Position numbers and translations under genes: made by a program. Below, one piece after another: positions 1 to 6,537 of a stretch of DNA of 8,956 nt. The notes under the pieces are model-generated. The model had not been told where the DNA came from and did not search any database. It saw only the letters and a program-made list of their open reading frames with translations. The stretch is from positions 1 to 8,956 of the forward strand of contig CALAAN010000154.1 of NCBI GenBank assembly GCA_937884915.1, in the 5' to 3' direction. This stretch comes from an uncultured Oscillibacter sp. (GTDB lineage: Bacteria; Bacillota; Clostridia; Oscillospirales; Oscillospiraceae). The first letter of the stretch is position 1. Each line of letters starts with the position of its first letter.

Positions 1-687
1 TACGCCCGCCTGGTCCCCTATTCCCGCCTAATCGCCGAGCGCGGCTTCATCAGCGTTGTCACGAACAACGGCGGTCCCGCGCACGTGGTGCCGTTTGGCG
101 GCAACACGCCGATGTTCGGCACAAATCCGCTTTCCTTCGGCTTCCCGCAGGGCGAAAAGCCACCCCTTATCTCCGACTTTGCCACCGCACAAGGCGTATG
201 GGGTGAACTGCGGCAGGCCATTGTCGAAGAGCGACCCCTCCCCGAGAGGGCTTTTCTCGACGGTGCCGGCGCTTTCACCACCGACCCCCGTCTTGTGCAC
301 GGCGTGCTCCCCTTCGGCGGGGCGCGCGGCGCGGCGCTGTGCATGGCGCTTGAAATTCTGACCGGCGCGTTCGCCGGCGCAAAGATGGGCGGCGAAGTTC
401 GCGACGAATACGACCTCGGCTACCTGTTCTGCGCCCTGTCACCGGAGATGTTTTCTTCCACGGAAGATTTCATCGCGCAGACGGCGGCGCTGGCTGAGGC
501 TGTGCGCACCAGCGCGCCCGCCGCGGGCAATGAACAGGTCTTCGTCCCCGGCGAGCGTTCCGCGCTGCGCCGCAGCGAGCAGCTTGTGCGCGGCACGGTC
601 GAGCTCGAAGCCGACATCTGCGACCGCATCCGCGCGATGAGCCGTTCGCGTGAGGGCGGCTACGAAAATTCCCGCAGTATGAACTGA
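1..687 (+). CDS. Malate/L-lactate dehydrogenase-family NAD(P)H oxidoreductase, 5'-truncated by window edge
   Basis: The frame is open from base 1 and ends at TGA 685-687, giving 228 residues of a family usually about 330-350 long; the N-terminus lies outside the window. The fragment starts YARLVPYSRLIAERG and contains the family's signature block of roughly residues 18-45 (VVTNNGGPAHVVPFGGN, then FGTNPLSFGFP), followed by an LISDFATAQG segment and a glycine-rich LVHGVLPFGGARGAAL segment near residue 100. These match the PF02615 (Ldh_2) family, cytosolic enzymes that reduce 2-keto acids or imines with NAD(P)H: malate, lactate, ureidoglycolate and delta1-piperideine-2-carboxylate reductases. 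The usual GGHKGYGL segment reads GGARGAAL here, so this is a divergent member and its substrate cannot be assigned. It is the only plus-strand gene and converges on the gene at 799-1872. Family assignment is firm; substrate unknown. Confidence 0.85.
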   Translation, partial: YARLVPYSRLIAERGFISVVTNNGGPAHVVPFGGNTPMFGTNPLSFGFPQGEKPPLISDFATAQGVWGELRQAIVEERPLPERAFLDGAGAFTTDPRLVHGVLPFGGARGAALCMALEILTGAFAGAKMGGEVRDEYDLGYLFCALSPEMFSSTEDFIAQTAALAEAVRTSAPAAGNEQVFVPGERSALRRSEQLVRGTVELEADICDRIRAMSRSREGGYENSRSMN

Positions 688-710
688 GATACCTCTCTCT
701 TTTCATAAAG

Positions 711-752
711 AAAAACAGCACGGGGCAGCGGGCACTGCTTCGTGCTGTTTTT
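711..752 (+). terminator. Intrinsic terminator after the dehydrogenase gene, probably bidirectional
   Basis: AAAAACAGCACG (711-722) pairs perfectly with CGTGCTGTTTTT (741-752). Two G-T wobbles (723-724 with 739-740) and GCAG/CTGC (725-728/735-738) extend the stem to a loop at 729-734. The 3' arm runs into a T6 tract on the plus strand, and the A-tract at 711-715 gives a T-tract on the minus strand. It begins 24 bp after the dehydrogenase stop codon. Confidence 0.85.
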
Positions 753-758
753 TGCGCA

Positions 759-792
759 AAAAAGCGAGACGCTGTACAGCGTCCCGCTTTTT
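759..792 (-). terminator. Intrinsic terminator for the minus-strand gene at 799-1872
   Basis: This is a near-perfect 34-base palindrome. Positions 759-773 pair with 778-792 around a GTAC centre (774-777), with a single A/C mismatch at 767/784. Read on the minus strand, the GC-rich stem ends in a run of T. It lies 6 bp after the stop codon of the minus-strand gene. Confidence 0.85.
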
Positions 793-798
793 GTCTTT

Positions 799-1872
799 TC
801 ACTTTTCAATGAGATAACTGCCGCTGTCCGTCGCCTCCGTCACGATGGGAACAAATTCGACATCGTAGGCCTTCATCGCCTCGGTGACGCTTTCGAGCTG
901 GTCGGCTGTGACCTTAACGTACACGCGGTCAAACTTTTCCGTGAGCTCGCTCATCACGATGCCGGATCTTTCCTCACTGCCCGCGAGCACGATGTCCGCG
1001 TCGATGCTGACGGAGAGCTTGCCCTTGTAGCCCGCCTGCTCAAGCGCAGTGTGGATATCGTCGGCGAGCAGCGCGAGCGCCTCCTGCTGCGTCATGGTAC
1101 GCTCGTCCGTCTTGATGCGGCTCATACGCCCCTCGCGCGGGTAGTGGAAATCGTCGAGCAGCAGCTCGTCAAAGCCCATCTTGCCGCATTCCGCGACGAG
1201 ATCGGTCACATACTGTCGCGCAGCCTGCTTCTCGGGCGCAAGCCAGTGCGTGCTGTTCGTATCGTACCAGACAAAGCCCGTCAGCTGGCACACGGCGGCG
1301 TCCGTCATGTGCTCGTAGGCGTACAGGCTGTCGTGCAGCGTGCTGATGCGGCCGATCGTGTAATACTTGGAGTCAACAAGGCCCTGGATGGCCGCGTCCG
1401 ACGCGGTGTTTCCAACCACCGCGCCGCAGTCGATCGCGCCCTGCACCTTGGAGCCGTAGTAGATCTTGCCGCTCGCGTCCTTAAGCTCGACCGCCACGGC
1501 GTTCACGTCCTTGTCAAGGCCGTCGAGCGCCGTCTGCCACTCGCTGCCGAGCGCATCCGCGCCCAGCTCAACTGCGCGGGTGTCCTTGATGACGGGCTCT
1601 TGCACCGTGATCTCAAGCTCGTCCTGCTTCCCATCGCTGCTGTCGCCGCTATTGTCCGCCGTGTCGTCCTGCGCCGTCTTTTTTGCCCAGGGGAGCTCAA
1701 AGCGGACCGAGCCGTCCGCGCCGTATACCATATAGCGCTGCGCAAACAAAAAGCCGCACGCCGCCAGCAAAATAACCACCAGCACCACGGCCAGCACGCC
1801 TCTGCCGCGTCTGCGCCCGCGATAGCCGGTATAGCCCTTCGTTCCGCTCGTTCTTCTTGCCATTGTCTGCAT
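799..1872 (-). CDS. Membrane-anchored putative glycoside hydrolase (DUF4015-like)
   Basis: The protein has 357 residues. A basic N-terminus (RGRRRGRG, about 18-25) precedes one hydrophobic segment (about 26-45), then an Asp/Ser-rich linker (about 66-86) and an extracytoplasmic domain (about 90-350). The motif FDELLLDDFHYP at 234-245, with adjacent Asp240-Asp241, resembles the FDEIxxDYxRFP strand of the DUF4015/PF13200 putative glycosyl hydrolase domain, a TIM-barrel relative; AAIQGLVDSKYYTIGRIS upstream fits a barrel strand. LAAC at 36-39 matches a lipobox, but hydrophobic residues continue after the Cys, so a lipoprotein and a signal-anchored protein are both possible. Two starts compete: Met1 lies 3 nt from AGGAGG and Met4 (1863) lies 12 nt from it. 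Terminators on both sides suggest it is transcribed alone. Family placement is probable from the motif; substrate and activity are unknown. Confidence 0.7.
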   Translation of the reverse strand: MQTMARRTSGTKGYTGYRGRRRGRGVLAVVLVVILLAACGFLFAQRYMVYGADGSVRFELPWAKKTAQDDTADNSGDSSDGKQDELEITVQEPVIKDTRAVELGADALGSEWQTALDGLDKDVNAVAVELKDASGKIYYGSKVQGAIDCGAVVGNTASDAAIQGLVDSKYYTIGRISTLHDSLYAYEHMTDAAVCQLTGFVWYDTNSTHWLAPEKQAARQYVTDLVAECGKMGFDELLLDDFHYPREGRMSRIKTDERTMTQQEALALLADDIHTALEQAGYKGKLSVSIDADIVLAGSEERSGIVMSELTEKFDRVYVKVTADQLESVTEAMKAYDVEFVPIVTEATDSGSYLIEK

Positions 1873-1875
1873 CCG

Positions 1876-1881
1876 CCTCCT
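1876..1881 (-). promoter_or_regulatory. Ribosome binding site with ambiguous start choice
   Basis: AGGAGG on the minus strand is the only strong Shine-Dalgarno before the glycoside hydrolase-like gene. It is 3 nt from the ATG at 1872 and 12 nt from the ATG at 1863, neither of which is ideal spacing. The true N-terminus may therefore be MQTMARR or MARR. Confidence 0.6.
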
Positions 1882-1895
1882 TTTTCTCGTGCAAC

Positions 1896-1924
1896 AGTTT
1901 ACATTCTGAATATGAAAAAATCAA
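1896..1924 (-). promoter_or_regulatory. Candidate sigma-A promoter for the gene at 799-1872
   Basis: On the minus strand TTGATT (1924-1919) is separated by exactly 17 nt from TAAACT (1901-1896), each a 4 of 6 match to the -35 and -10 consensus. The candidate is well placed 24 bp upstream of the start codon. The -35 overlaps the 3' arm of the preceding terminator. The gene needs a promoter here if the terminator is efficient, but the box matches alone are weak. Confidence 0.35.
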
Positions 1925-1952
1925 CAAAAACCTCTCGGTTTTTGTTGATTTT
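1917..1952 (-). terminator. Intrinsic terminator after rpiB, end of the heat-shock operon
   Basis: A perfect 16 bp stem (1917-1932 with 1937-1952) closes a TCTC loop (GAGA on the minus strand). On the minus strand the 3' arm ends in T6. The stem is AT-rich with a GG/CC pair at its tip. It starts 16 bp after the rpiB stop codon and most likely ends the hrcA-to-rpiB transcript. Confidence 0.8.
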
Positions 1953-1968
1953 CCGCTTTTGTATGGGA

Positions 1969-2406
1969 TCAGCCCTCGATGGCGTCCAGAAGTGCCACGC
2001 GGCGGGCGTGGCGGCCGCCCTCAAACGCGGTGGAGAGGAACGTCTCGACCATGGCCGCGGCCAGCTTCGGGCCCGTGAAGCCCGCGCCGATGGCCATCAT
2101 GTTCGCGTTGTTGTGCTGGCGGCAGAGCTGCGCCTCAAGCGTATCGGCGCAGTGCGCGCAGCGGATGCCCTTGACCTTGTTCGCCGCGATGGAGATGCCG
2201 ATGCCCGTCGTGCACACGACGATGCCGTACTCGCACTCCCCGCTCGCGACGGCGCGCGCGGCGGCCTCGCCGAAAATGGGATAGTCGCAGCTCTCGGTGG
2301 AGTAGGTGCCGCAGTCCTTGACCTCGTGGCCCAGACCCTCCAGCTGCTTTTTGATGTCTTCCTTCATGGCGTATCCGCCGTGGTCACAGCCCAATGCGAT
2401 TTTCAT
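1969..2406 (-). CDS. rpiB: Ribose-5-phosphate isomerase B
   Basis: This is a 145-residue cytosolic enzyme of the RpiB/LacAB family, which interconverts ribose 5-phosphate and ribulose 5-phosphate in the pentose phosphate pathway. Family marks are MKIALGCDHGGYAMK at the start (Asp8, His9), the catalytic-type Cys65 in IVVCTTGIGISIAANK (62-77), RQHNNANMMAIG (96-107) with His98 and Asn99, and GGRHARRV (130-137), which supplies phosphate-binding basic residues. The length is normal for the family. The loop after the Cys reads TTGIG where many members have GTGIG. GAAGGAG (2420-2414) lies 7 nt before the ATG, which supports the start. The gene begins 20 bp after the PHP phosphatase stop and is the last gene before a strong terminator, so it is probably the distal gene of the chaperone operon. 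A sugar-specific isomerase such as allose-6-phosphate isomerase is a less likely alternative. Confidence 0.92.
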   Translation of the reverse strand: MKIALGCDHGGYAMKEDIKKQLEGLGHEVKDCGTYSTESCDYPIFGEAAARAVASGECEYGIVVCTTGIGISIAANKVKGIRCAHCADTLEAQLCRQHNNANMMAIGAGFTGPKLAAAMVETFLSTAFEGGRHARRVALLDAIEG

Positions 2407-2426
2407 AGTGTTTCTCCTTCTATCGG

Positions 2427-3233
2427 TCAGATTTTGTGAAAGACCGGTTTTTTCTTTTCAAACGTGCACACGTAATCAAATCCGCAGCTCTTCAAAAGCT
2501 CCTGCGTCTCGCGGGCGCGCATGCCGACAAATTCCGGCGTGTGCGCGTCGGTGCCGACGGTGATGATCTCGCCGCCGAGCTCGTGATAGAGCCTCAGCCA
2601 TTTGGCGTCTGGCAGCGGCGTGTTGCCGCGGTTGACGTTGCACTCGATGCCGCAGCCGTTTTCGATGAGCGCGCGGAACACCTGCGAGACCTCGTCCTCG
2701 AAGCCGTCGAAGCTCATGTGCATGCCATGGTTCTCGTTCATGTAGCGAAGCGGCAGCGTCAGGTGGCCGAGGACGGAGAACTTACCCCACTTGGCCGTCT
2801 CCAGCACGAGCGTCAGGTAGTCCGCGATCTGCTCGCGCGCCTCCTGCTCCGTGGCCTTGGGCATAAAATAGAGGTCGTTCCACTCGTATTTTTCTGACAG
2901 CTGATGCTGCGAGCCGATGACAAAGTCGAGCTCCGGCAGGTGGGAAAGCAGCTCGTCTGCGTAGGCAAAGTCGCGCATCGCCTCGCCGAGCTCGATGCCG
3001 CGGCGGACGATAATCTTCCCGTCCGCTGTCTCGTCGGCGCGCGCAAAGGTCTCCTCACGATTTGAAAAATCGTGCTCCCAGTGTACCGTCTCCTTCGGGC
3101 GGAACAGGTCTACATGGTCGGTCAGGCACATTTCCCGCAAGCCCTGCGCGATGCCTGCACGCACCATGTCTTCCACCGGCGTTTTCGAGTCGAACGAAAG
3201 CGAACAGTGGGTGTGATAATCGGATAAATACAT
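2427..3233 (-). CDS. PHP-family phosphatase, probable histidinol-phosphatase (HisJ/HisK type)
   Basis: A 268-residue PHP-domain metal phosphatase. The metal ligands expected of the fold are all visible: His7 and His9 in DYHTH, Asp39-His40 in LTDH, Glu81 in GIELGE, His110 in IGSQH, His157 in VLGH, and Asp229 with His231 in VGTDAH. IECNVNRGNTPLPD (196-210) is typical of the HisJ branch, which removes phosphate from histidinol phosphate in histidine synthesis. The start at 3233 is preferred: it places MYLSDYHTH at the usual N-terminus and begins 10 bp after dnaJ ends. An in-frame ATG at 3284 would add 17 residues encoded inside dnaJ. The Shine-Dalgarno is weak (GAGCAG), so translation may be coupled to dnaJ. 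No other his gene is in the window, so substrate specificity rests on family resemblance; a PHP phosphoesterase with another substrate is possible. Confidence 0.82.
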   Translation of the reverse strand: MYLSDYHTHCSLSFDSKTPVEDMVRAGIAQGLREMCLTDHVDLFRPKETVHWEHDFSNREETFARADETADGKIIVRRGIELGEAMRDFAYADELLSHLPELDFVIGSQHQLSEKYEWNDLYFMPKATEQEAREQIADYLTLVLETAKWGKFSVLGHLTLPLRYMNENHGMHMSFDGFEDEVSQVFRALIENGCGIECNVNRGNTPLPDAKWLRLYHELGGEIITVGTDAHTPEFVGMRARETQELLKSCGFDYVCTFEKKKPVFHKI

Positions 3234-3243
3234 TTTCTGCTCG

Positions 3244-4389
3244 TTACAGCTTGAACTTTTCGAAAAAGCTCTTATGCGCTTCATAATTCTTCTCGCCGAG
3301 CGACTCGCTGAACTTCTTGAGCGCTTCCTTCTGCTCGCGGTTCAGGTTGCGCGGCGTTTCGATATACACGGTGACATACTGGTCGCCGCGGCCGCGGCCG
3401 TTGAGGCCGGGGATGCCCTTGCCCTTCAAGCGGAACGTCGTGCCGCTCTGCGTCCCCTCGGGAATGGTGTACTTCACCTTGCCGTCGATCGTCGGGATCT
3501 CGAGCTCCGCGCCGAGCACCGCCTGCGTAAACGTGATGGGCGCTTCGCACATAACGCTCGTGCCCTCGCGGCGGAAGATCTCGTGCGGACGCACGGACAC
3601 GACGATCAGAAGATCGCCCGCGGGGCCGCCGTTCTTGCCCGCGTTGCCCTGCGCGCGCAGCGAAATGGTCTGCCCGTTGTCGATGCCCGCGGGGATCGAG
3701 ACCTTGATGGTCTTGCGGTGGCGGATCATACCCTTGCCGCCGCACTTGGGGCAGGGCTGATGGATGATCCTGCCCTTGCCTCCGCAGCGCTGGCAGGGGG
3801 CCGACGTCGACATGTAGCCCAGCGGCGTCTGGCGGCGCTGCTGGATCACGCCGCTGCCGCGGCAGTCGGGGCAGACTTCCGCGGTCGTGCCCTTGGCGCA
3901 GCCCGAGCCGCGGCAGTCAGGGCACTGCTCGATGCGGTCGATGCTGACTTCCTTCTCGCAGCCGAAGGCCGCCTCCTCGAAGCTGATGTTGACGCTCGTG
4001 CGCAGGCTCTCGCCGCGCTGGGGCGCGTTGGGGTTCGCGCGCGTTCCGCCGCCGAAGCCCTCACCGAAAAAGCTGCCGAAGATATCGCCGAGGTCGCCGA
4101 AGTCGAACCCGCCCGCGCCGTAAGCGCCGCCTCCTGCTGCGCCTGCGCCGTAATTCGGGTCAACGCCCGCAAAGCCGAACTGGTCGTAGCGCGCCTTTTT
4201 ATCGGGGTCGCTTAAAACCTCGTTCGCCTCGTTGATCTCCTTGAACTTCTCCTCGGCTTCCTTGTCGCCGGGGTTCATGTCGGGGTGATACTTGCGCGCG
4301 AGCTTTTTGTATGCTTTTTTGATCTCTTCTTCCGAAGCGCCCTTGGAAACGCCGAGCACCTCGTAATAGTCTCTTTTATTTTCAGCCAT
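3244..4389 (-). CDS. dnaJ: Chaperone DnaJ (Hsp40)
   Basis: The 381-residue protein is a complete type I DnaJ. The J domain (about 5-70) carries the HPD motif at 35-37 that stimulates DnaK ATPase. A Gly/Phe-rich linker follows (about 71-115). The zinc-binding domain has four CxxCxGxG repeats at 156-163, 173-180, 199-206 and 213-220, giving eight Cys for two zinc ions. C-terminal substrate-binding domains follow, with typical IPAGIDNGQTISLRAQG and RLKGKGIPGLNGRGRGD segments. It presents unfolded clients to DnaK in the cytosol. AGGAG (4402-4398) lies 8 nt before the ATG. The gene follows dnaK after 71 bp that hold an extended hairpin with a T5 tract, so its level may be set below that of DnaK. 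The next gene starts 10 bp downstream. No key residue is missing. Confidence 0.98.
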   Translation of the reverse strand: MAENKRDYYEVLGVSKGASEEEIKKAYKKLARKYHPDMNPGDKEAEEKFKEINEANEVLSDPDKKARYDQFGFAGVDPNYGAGAAGGGAYGAGGFDFGDLGDIFGSFFGEGFGGGTRANPNAPQRGESLRTSVNISFEEAAFGCEKEVSIDRIEQCPDCRGSGCAKGTTAEVCPDCRGSGVIQQRRQTPLGYMSTSAPCQRCGGKGRIIHQPCPKCGGKGMIRHRKTIKVSIPAGIDNGQTISLRAQGNAGKNGGPAGDLLIVVSVRPHEIFRREGTSVMCEAPITFTQAVLGAELEIPTIDGKVKYTIPEGTQSGTTFRLKGKGIPGLNGRGRGDQYVTVYIETPRNLNREQKEALKKFSESLGEKNYEAHKSFFEKFKL

Positions 4390-4402
4390 AGACTACGCTC
4401 CT

Positions 4403-4448
4403 AAAAACGCCGCAATCGGGGGCAGTATAAACTGTCCCCGCTGCGTCG
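4403..4448 (-). terminator. Extended hairpin with T5 between dnaK and dnaJ, possible attenuator
   Basis: On the minus strand the bases at 4448-4442 pair with 4414-4408 (6 of 7 pairs). After a small internal loop, 4440-4431 pair with 4426-4417 (ten pairs, one of them G-T), closing a 4-base loop. TTTTT (4407-4403) follows immediately, then AGGAG, the dnaJ ribosome binding site. The shape is that of an intrinsic terminator with an interrupted stem, so partial termination or control of dnaJ translation is plausible. Since dnaJ has no evident promoter of its own, full termination is unlikely. Confidence 0.55.
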
Positions 4449-4460
4449 ATCGGTTTCAAA

Positions 4461-6326
4461 TTACTTCTTGCTGTTGTCGTCGTCATCCACGACCTTGTAG
4501 TCAGCATCGTAATACTGCTGACCGTTCGGGCCGGTCTGCGCGCCGCCGTTCGGGCCGCCCATGTCGGGGCCGGCCTGTGCGCCGCCCTGCGGGTTCGCCT
4601 GCTGATAGAGCTTCTCGCTCATCGCGTAGAACAGCTGGGTCAGCTCTTCGGTCGCGCTCTTGATGGCGTCGGTGTCGTCGCCCTTGAGGACTTCCTTCAG
4701 CTTGTCGATACCACTCTGGACCTTGGCCTTCTCGTCCGTGGGGATCTTGTCGCCCACTTCGCCGAGGGTCTTTTCGCTCTGGTAGACCATCTGGTCGGCC
4801 TGGTTGCGGACTTCGACCTTTTCCTTGATCTTGGCGTCCTCGGCGGCATACTGCTCCGCCTCCTTGACGGCCTTATCGATGTCTTCCTTGCTCATGTTGG
4901 AGGAAGAGGTGATGGTGATGTGCTGTTCCTTGCCGGTGCCGAGATCCTTCGCGCTGACGTTCACGATGCCGTTGGCGTCGATATCGAACGTGACCTCGAT
5001 CTGAGGCACGCCGCGGCGGGCCGGAGCGATGCCGTCAAGGTGGAAGCGGCCGAGGCTCTTGTTGGCAGCGGCCATCTCGCGCTCGCCCTGAAGCACGTTG
5101 ACTTCAACGCTCGTCTGGTTATCGGCGGCGGTAGAGAAGATCTGGCTCTTCTTCACGGGGATGGTGGTGTTGCGGTCGATGAGCTTGGTGCACACGCCGC
5201 CCATGGTCTCAATGCCGAGGGACAGCGGGGTGACGTCGAGCAGCAGCAGGCCCTTGACATCGCCGGTCAGAACGCCCGCCTGAAGGGCTGCGCCCATAGC
5301 GACGCACTCATCGGGGTTGATGCCCTTGAAGCCTTCCTTGCCGGTGAGCTTCTTGACCATTTCCTGCACGGCGGGGATACGGCTGGAGCCGCCGACCATC
5401 AGGACCTTGTGGATGTCGTTGCCGGTGAGTCCCGCATCGCTCAGCGCCTGACGGACAGGGCCGGCAGTGGCTTCGACCAGATGCGCGGTCAGCTCGTTGA
5501 ACTTGGCGCGCGTGAGGGTCAGGTCGAGGTGCTTCGGGCCGGTGGCGTCGGCGGTGATATAGGGGAGGTTGATGTTGGTGGAGGTCACGCCGGACAGCTC
5601 GATCTTGGCCTTCTCGGCAGCTTCCTTTAAGCGCTGCATGGCGACCCTGTCGCCGCTGAGGTCGACGCCGTCGGTGCGCTTGAACTCGCTGACCATCCAC
5701 TTCATGATGCACTCATCGAAGTCGTCGCCGCCGAGGCGGTTGTTGCCCGCGGTGGCCAGAACCTCAATAACGCCGTCGTCGATATCGAGGATGGAGACAT
5801 CGAACGTGCCGCCGCCGAGGTCGTAGACCATGACCTTCTGGCTCTGCTCCTTGTCGACGCCGTAGGCGAGGGCCGCGGCCGTCGGCTCGTTGATGATACG
5901 CTTGACCTCGAGGCCGGCGATCTTACCGGCGTCCTTGGTCGCCTGACGCTGCGCGTCGGTGAAGTAAGCGGGAACGGTGATGACGGCTTCGGTCACGGGG
6001 CCGCCGAGGTAAGCCTCCGCGTCGGCCTTGAGCTTCTGCAGGATCATCGCGCTGATCTCCTGCGGGGTGTACTTCTTGCCGTCGATCTCAACCTTATAAT
6101 CAGAACCCATCTCGCGCTTGATCGAAGAGATCGTGCGGTCGGGGTTGGTGATGGCCTGACGCTTTGCGACCTGACCGACCATACGCTCGCCGGTCTTCGA
6201 GAACGCGACGACGGACGGGGTGGTGCGGTTGCCTTCGGCGTTGGGGATGACGACGGCTTCGCCGCCCTCCATCACAGCCACACAAGAGTTGGTAGTACCA
6301 AGGTCAATACCGATAACTTTAGACAT
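4461..6326 (-). CDS. dnaK: Chaperone DnaK (Hsp70)
   Basis: The 621-residue protein is a full-length bacterial Hsp70, the ATP-driven folding chaperone of the cytosol. Three signatures of the family are present: IDLGTTNS at 7-14, YDLGGGTFDVSIL at 168-180, and VLMVGGSSRIPAVQE at about 308-322. The interdomain linker and start of the substrate-binding domain read LLLDVTPLSLG (361-371). Between TISSIKREMG and YTPQEIS (about 65-92) the insertion of about 24 residues seen in proteobacterial DnaK is absent, as in Gram-positive homologues. The C-terminus has a Gly/Pro/Gln-rich linker (about 578-605) and an acidic VVDDDDNSKK end. AGGAGG (6340-6335) lies 8 nt before the ATG. It works with GrpE (upstream) and DnaJ (downstream). 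No CIRCE or convincing promoter lies directly before it, so expression should depend on read-through from the hrcA promoter across a 218 bp gap holding a repeat element. Confidence 0.99.
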   Translation of the reverse strand: MSKVIGIDLGTTNSCVAVMEGGEAVVIPNAEGNRTTPSVVAFSKTGERMVGQVAKRQAITNPDRTISSIKREMGSDYKVEIDGKKYTPQEISAMILQKLKADAEAYLGGPVTEAVITVPAYFTDAQRQATKDAGKIAGLEVKRIINEPTAAALAYGVDKEQSQKVMVYDLGGGTFDVSILDIDDGVIEVLATAGNNRLGGDDFDECIMKWMVSEFKRTDGVDLSGDRVAMQRLKEAAEKAKIELSGVTSTNINLPYITADATGPKHLDLTLTRAKFNELTAHLVEATAGPVRQALSDAGLTGNDIHKVLMVGGSSRIPAVQEMVKKLTGKEGFKGINPDECVAMGAALQAGVLTGDVKGLLLLDVTPLSLGIETMGGVCTKLIDRNTTIPVKKSQIFSTAADNQTSVEVNVLQGEREMAAANKSLGRFHLDGIAPARRGVPQIEVTFDIDANGIVNVSAKDLGTGKEQHITITSSSNMSKEDIDKAVKEAEQYAAEDAKIKEKVEVRNQADQMVYQSEKTLGEVGDKIPTDEKAKVQSGIDKLKEVLKGDDTDAIKSATEELTQLFYAMSEKLYQQANPQGGAQAGPDMGGPNGGAQTGPNGQQYYDADYKVVDDDDNSKK

Positions 6327-6339
6327 AATGTTGTCCTCC

Positions 6340-6353
6340 TAAGATCTATCTTA
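6340..6353. promoter_or_regulatory. Short palindrome touching the dnaK ribosome binding site
   Basis: TAAGAT (6340-6345) and ATCTTA (6348-6353) form a perfect inverted repeat around two bases, overlapping the first base of the dnaK AGGAGG. It lies in an AT-rich leader (about 6341-6380) unlike the GC-rich surroundings. It could be a weak leader hairpin or chance; no known operator is matched. Confidence 0.25.
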
Positions 6354-6383
6354 ATTTTTTTTGTTAACCACTTTATATGTTCA

Positions 6384-6537
6384 TTTCGCGTCCGCAGACG
6401 CGAAACAAATCCAAATCGTTTTTTCTGACGACATGCGCGTCAGAAAAAACACATCTCAGCCCTGAAACGTGCGAGCGCAGCGAGTGCGCTGCACAGGGCT
6501 GCAAGCCCTTTCAAAAATGTGTGCCACACATTTTTGA
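6384..6537. repeat. Multi-hairpin intergenic repeat element, copy 1 (between grpE and dnaK)
   Basis: Plus-strand order of hairpins: I, TTTCGCGTC (6384-6392) with GACGCGAAA (6397-6405), loop CGCA; II, GTTTTTTCTGACG (6418-6430) with CGTCAGAAAAAAC (6438-6450), loop of 7; III, 6469-6479 with 6485-6494 (10 bp, one bulged base); IIIb, AGGGCT (6495-6500) with AGCCCT (6504-6509), loop GCA; IV, 6511-6522 with 6526-6537 (12 bp), loop GCC. The same series occurs at 8593-8763 in the same orientation. Positions 6414-6452 match 8623-8661 at 38 of 39 bases, while stems I, III and IV differ in sequence but keep their pairing. Hairpins I and II are 12 bases apart in both copies. The element fills most of the 218 bp grpE-dnaK gap and would be part of the operon mRNA. 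Whether it acts as RNA or as a mobile DNA repeat is not shown. Confidence 0.85.

Noticed and set aside
742..2439. A 565-codon open frame on the plus strand
   Set aside because: It runs antisense across the glycoside hydrolase-like gene and rpiB, both of which have clear protein motifs and ribosome binding sites. Its translation is Arg/Ala/Val/Leu-rich with no motif, as expected of a shadow frame in GC-rich DNA.
3234..3284. Upstream in-frame start adding 17 residues to the PHP phosphatase
   Set aside because: The extension lies mostly inside dnaJ and has no ribosome binding site. The MYLSDYHTH start matches the family's N-terminus.
3274..4215. A 313-codon open frame on the plus strand, antisense to dnaJ
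   Set aside because: It is the shadow of dnaJ: Ala/Arg/Leu-rich, with no motif and no ribosome binding site.
6360..6400. A separate dnaK promoter around the TATAAA-like bases near 6375
   Set aside because: No acceptable -35 box lies 16-18 nt upstream on the minus strand, and no CIRCE is nearby.
6418..6450. Hairpin II of the repeat as an intrinsic terminator
   Set aside because: The T-tract is in the 5' arm and the 3' arm ends in AAAAAAC on both strands, so the U-run needed after the stem is missing.
6384..6537. CRISPR array or tandem repeat
   Set aside because: The repeats are single palindromic hairpins in a fixed order, with no evenly spaced direct repeats or spacers and no cas gene in the window.
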